NCBI GenBank assembly: GCA_036244855.1
Contig: BQKZ01000064.1
Location: 18,271 to 82,270, forward strand
DNA from: Temnopleurus reevesii
Taxonomy: Eukaryota; Echinodermata; Echinoidea; Temnopleuroida; Temnopleuridae
Length of the DNA: 64,000 nt
Direction of reading: 5' to 3'
Position 1 is the first letter of the stretch. Every line of letters begins with the position of its first letter. This document shows positions 63,049-64,000 of the stretch, one piece after another. The position numbers and the translations under genes are program-made. Below the pieces are notes generated by a model. It was not told the origin of the DNA. It worked only from the letters and a program-made list of their open reading frames with translations, and ran no database searches.

Positions 63049-63234
63049 AGTAGACGGGACAAACTTATTCTAAAACTACCACACCTTAAAAAAGTGAAAC
63101 TTGGTGACTGCGCCTTCATCTGCGCTGCTCCAAAACTTTGGGACAAATTGCCGATAGAAATTAGATCATCTCCATTTGTAGTTGTTTTTAAAAACTTTTT
63201 GAAAACTCATTTATCTCTTGAAGCTTTTCAATAA
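63049..63234 (+). mobile_element. LINE reverse-transcriptase ORF, 3' remnant
   Basis: It reads KLGDCAFICAAPKLWDKLPI and RSSPFVVVFKNFLKTHLSLE before TAA. GDxAFxxAAPKLWNxLPxxIR...F(K)xxLKTHLF is the usual C-terminus of CR1/Rex-type LINE polymerases. An in-frame TGA stands just upstream, so only about 61 codons survive. The tail gcactatataaatt follows at 63302. Confidence 0.75.
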
Positions 63235-63519
63235 TATCTTTTCAACAATATCCACAGGCCTTAACATCACTGCGCAGTAGAGTATATCCATATAGTGACT
63301 GCACTATATAAATTACATAATTATATTAAATATTATATGTGTAAATGTCAAGATGTACATAAAAACACAAAATCAACATCTTTAGGGATCAAAACAGTAT
63401 TAAAAATACAGAAGTTGTGAAGATATCTGATTCCTCACGGTCCCCTCTCCTTTTCCTGCCTGTCAACCAATCCTACCCCTCTAATCGATCTATTTACTCT
63501 ATATCAATTTCCTCTTTTC

Positions 63520-63531
63520 TTCATCATCAAT

Positions 63532-63577
<46 letters not shown>

Positions 63578-64000
63578 CCATCACCACACCCATCATAATC
63601 ATGACAATCACTATAATCATCATCACCACCAACATCGTCTCCATCACCATTACCATCACCATCCCCAATATCATCACCATAACCATCATCATCATCATCA
63701 CTTCCATCCTCATCATCACCATCACCGTCAGCACCAGCACCACCACCATCTCACCTTTCCATAGATGTGTATCATGGAGCATGCTCACCTCTATAACAGC
63801 TGTCTGATGGCCCTCTTTGATGATGATGATGATCATCATCATCAGCAGCAGCAGCAACAGCAGCACTACAGGTCCACCATCATCAACATCAATATCACCA
63901 CCATCACCATCACCAGCATCATCATCACCACCACCACCACTACCACCATCATCATGATCAACATCACTATCACCATCATCATCAACACCACCACCACTAC
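63520..64000. repeat. (ATC)n microsatellite tract at right edge
   Basis: Imperfect TCA/CAC triplets to the end of the window, interrupted at 63750-63815 by a unique stretch (atagatgtgtatcatggagc). No exon is recognisable. Confidence 0.93.

Overview
This is a eukaryotic nuclear contig: AT-rich, full of introns, microsatellites, fold-back elements and SINE-like copies, with a 670-base gap and four single-N joins. The proteins and the repeat families suggest a marine deuterostome invertebrate, most likely a sea urchin with high heterozygosity. That assignment is inference; nothing in the window proves the species.

Two genes are supported and they converge. On the plus strand, 5205-5485 is the last coding exon of an SRBD1-like S1 RNA-binding protein. 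On the minus strand, from 62814 down to 14088, lies the C-terminal four fifths of an N-recognin E3 ubiquitin ligase of the UBR1/UBR2 type. I found 40 coding exons whose splice sites and phases agree throughout (4517 nt, about 1504 codons plus stop). They cover the helical scaffold, the RING-H2 finger (split over three exons) and the Zn-rich C-terminal UBR autoinhibitory domain. The UBR box and N-degron-binding part lie beyond the right edge of the window.

Layout: 1-5200 repeats and a gap; 5205-5485 SRBD1 end; 5500-9650 pyrimidine tract, MITEs and a degenerate tandem array; 9656-17215 and 17217-24779 two near-identical copies of the last four UBR exons joined by one N (probably two alleles laid end to end); 24780-41990 UBR exons 36 to 17; 41990-48018 a misplaced block holding a copy of 31860-32400 and 43 identical 127-bp units; 48020-64000 UBR exons 16 to 1, with a second haplotype-like block at 50525-52061.

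The most striking biology is that the UBR gene is studded with small tandem duplications whose endpoints lie inside exons (exons 5, 6, 14, 21, 29, 36 and the terminal exon 40). In the terminal exon the last ~25 codons plus the stop are repeated four more times downstream, and most repeats keep the frame. The other dispersed families are: a 1-kb element carrying nuclear-receptor DR1-like motifs, several MITE families, a tRNA-derived SINE and a LINE 3' remnant.
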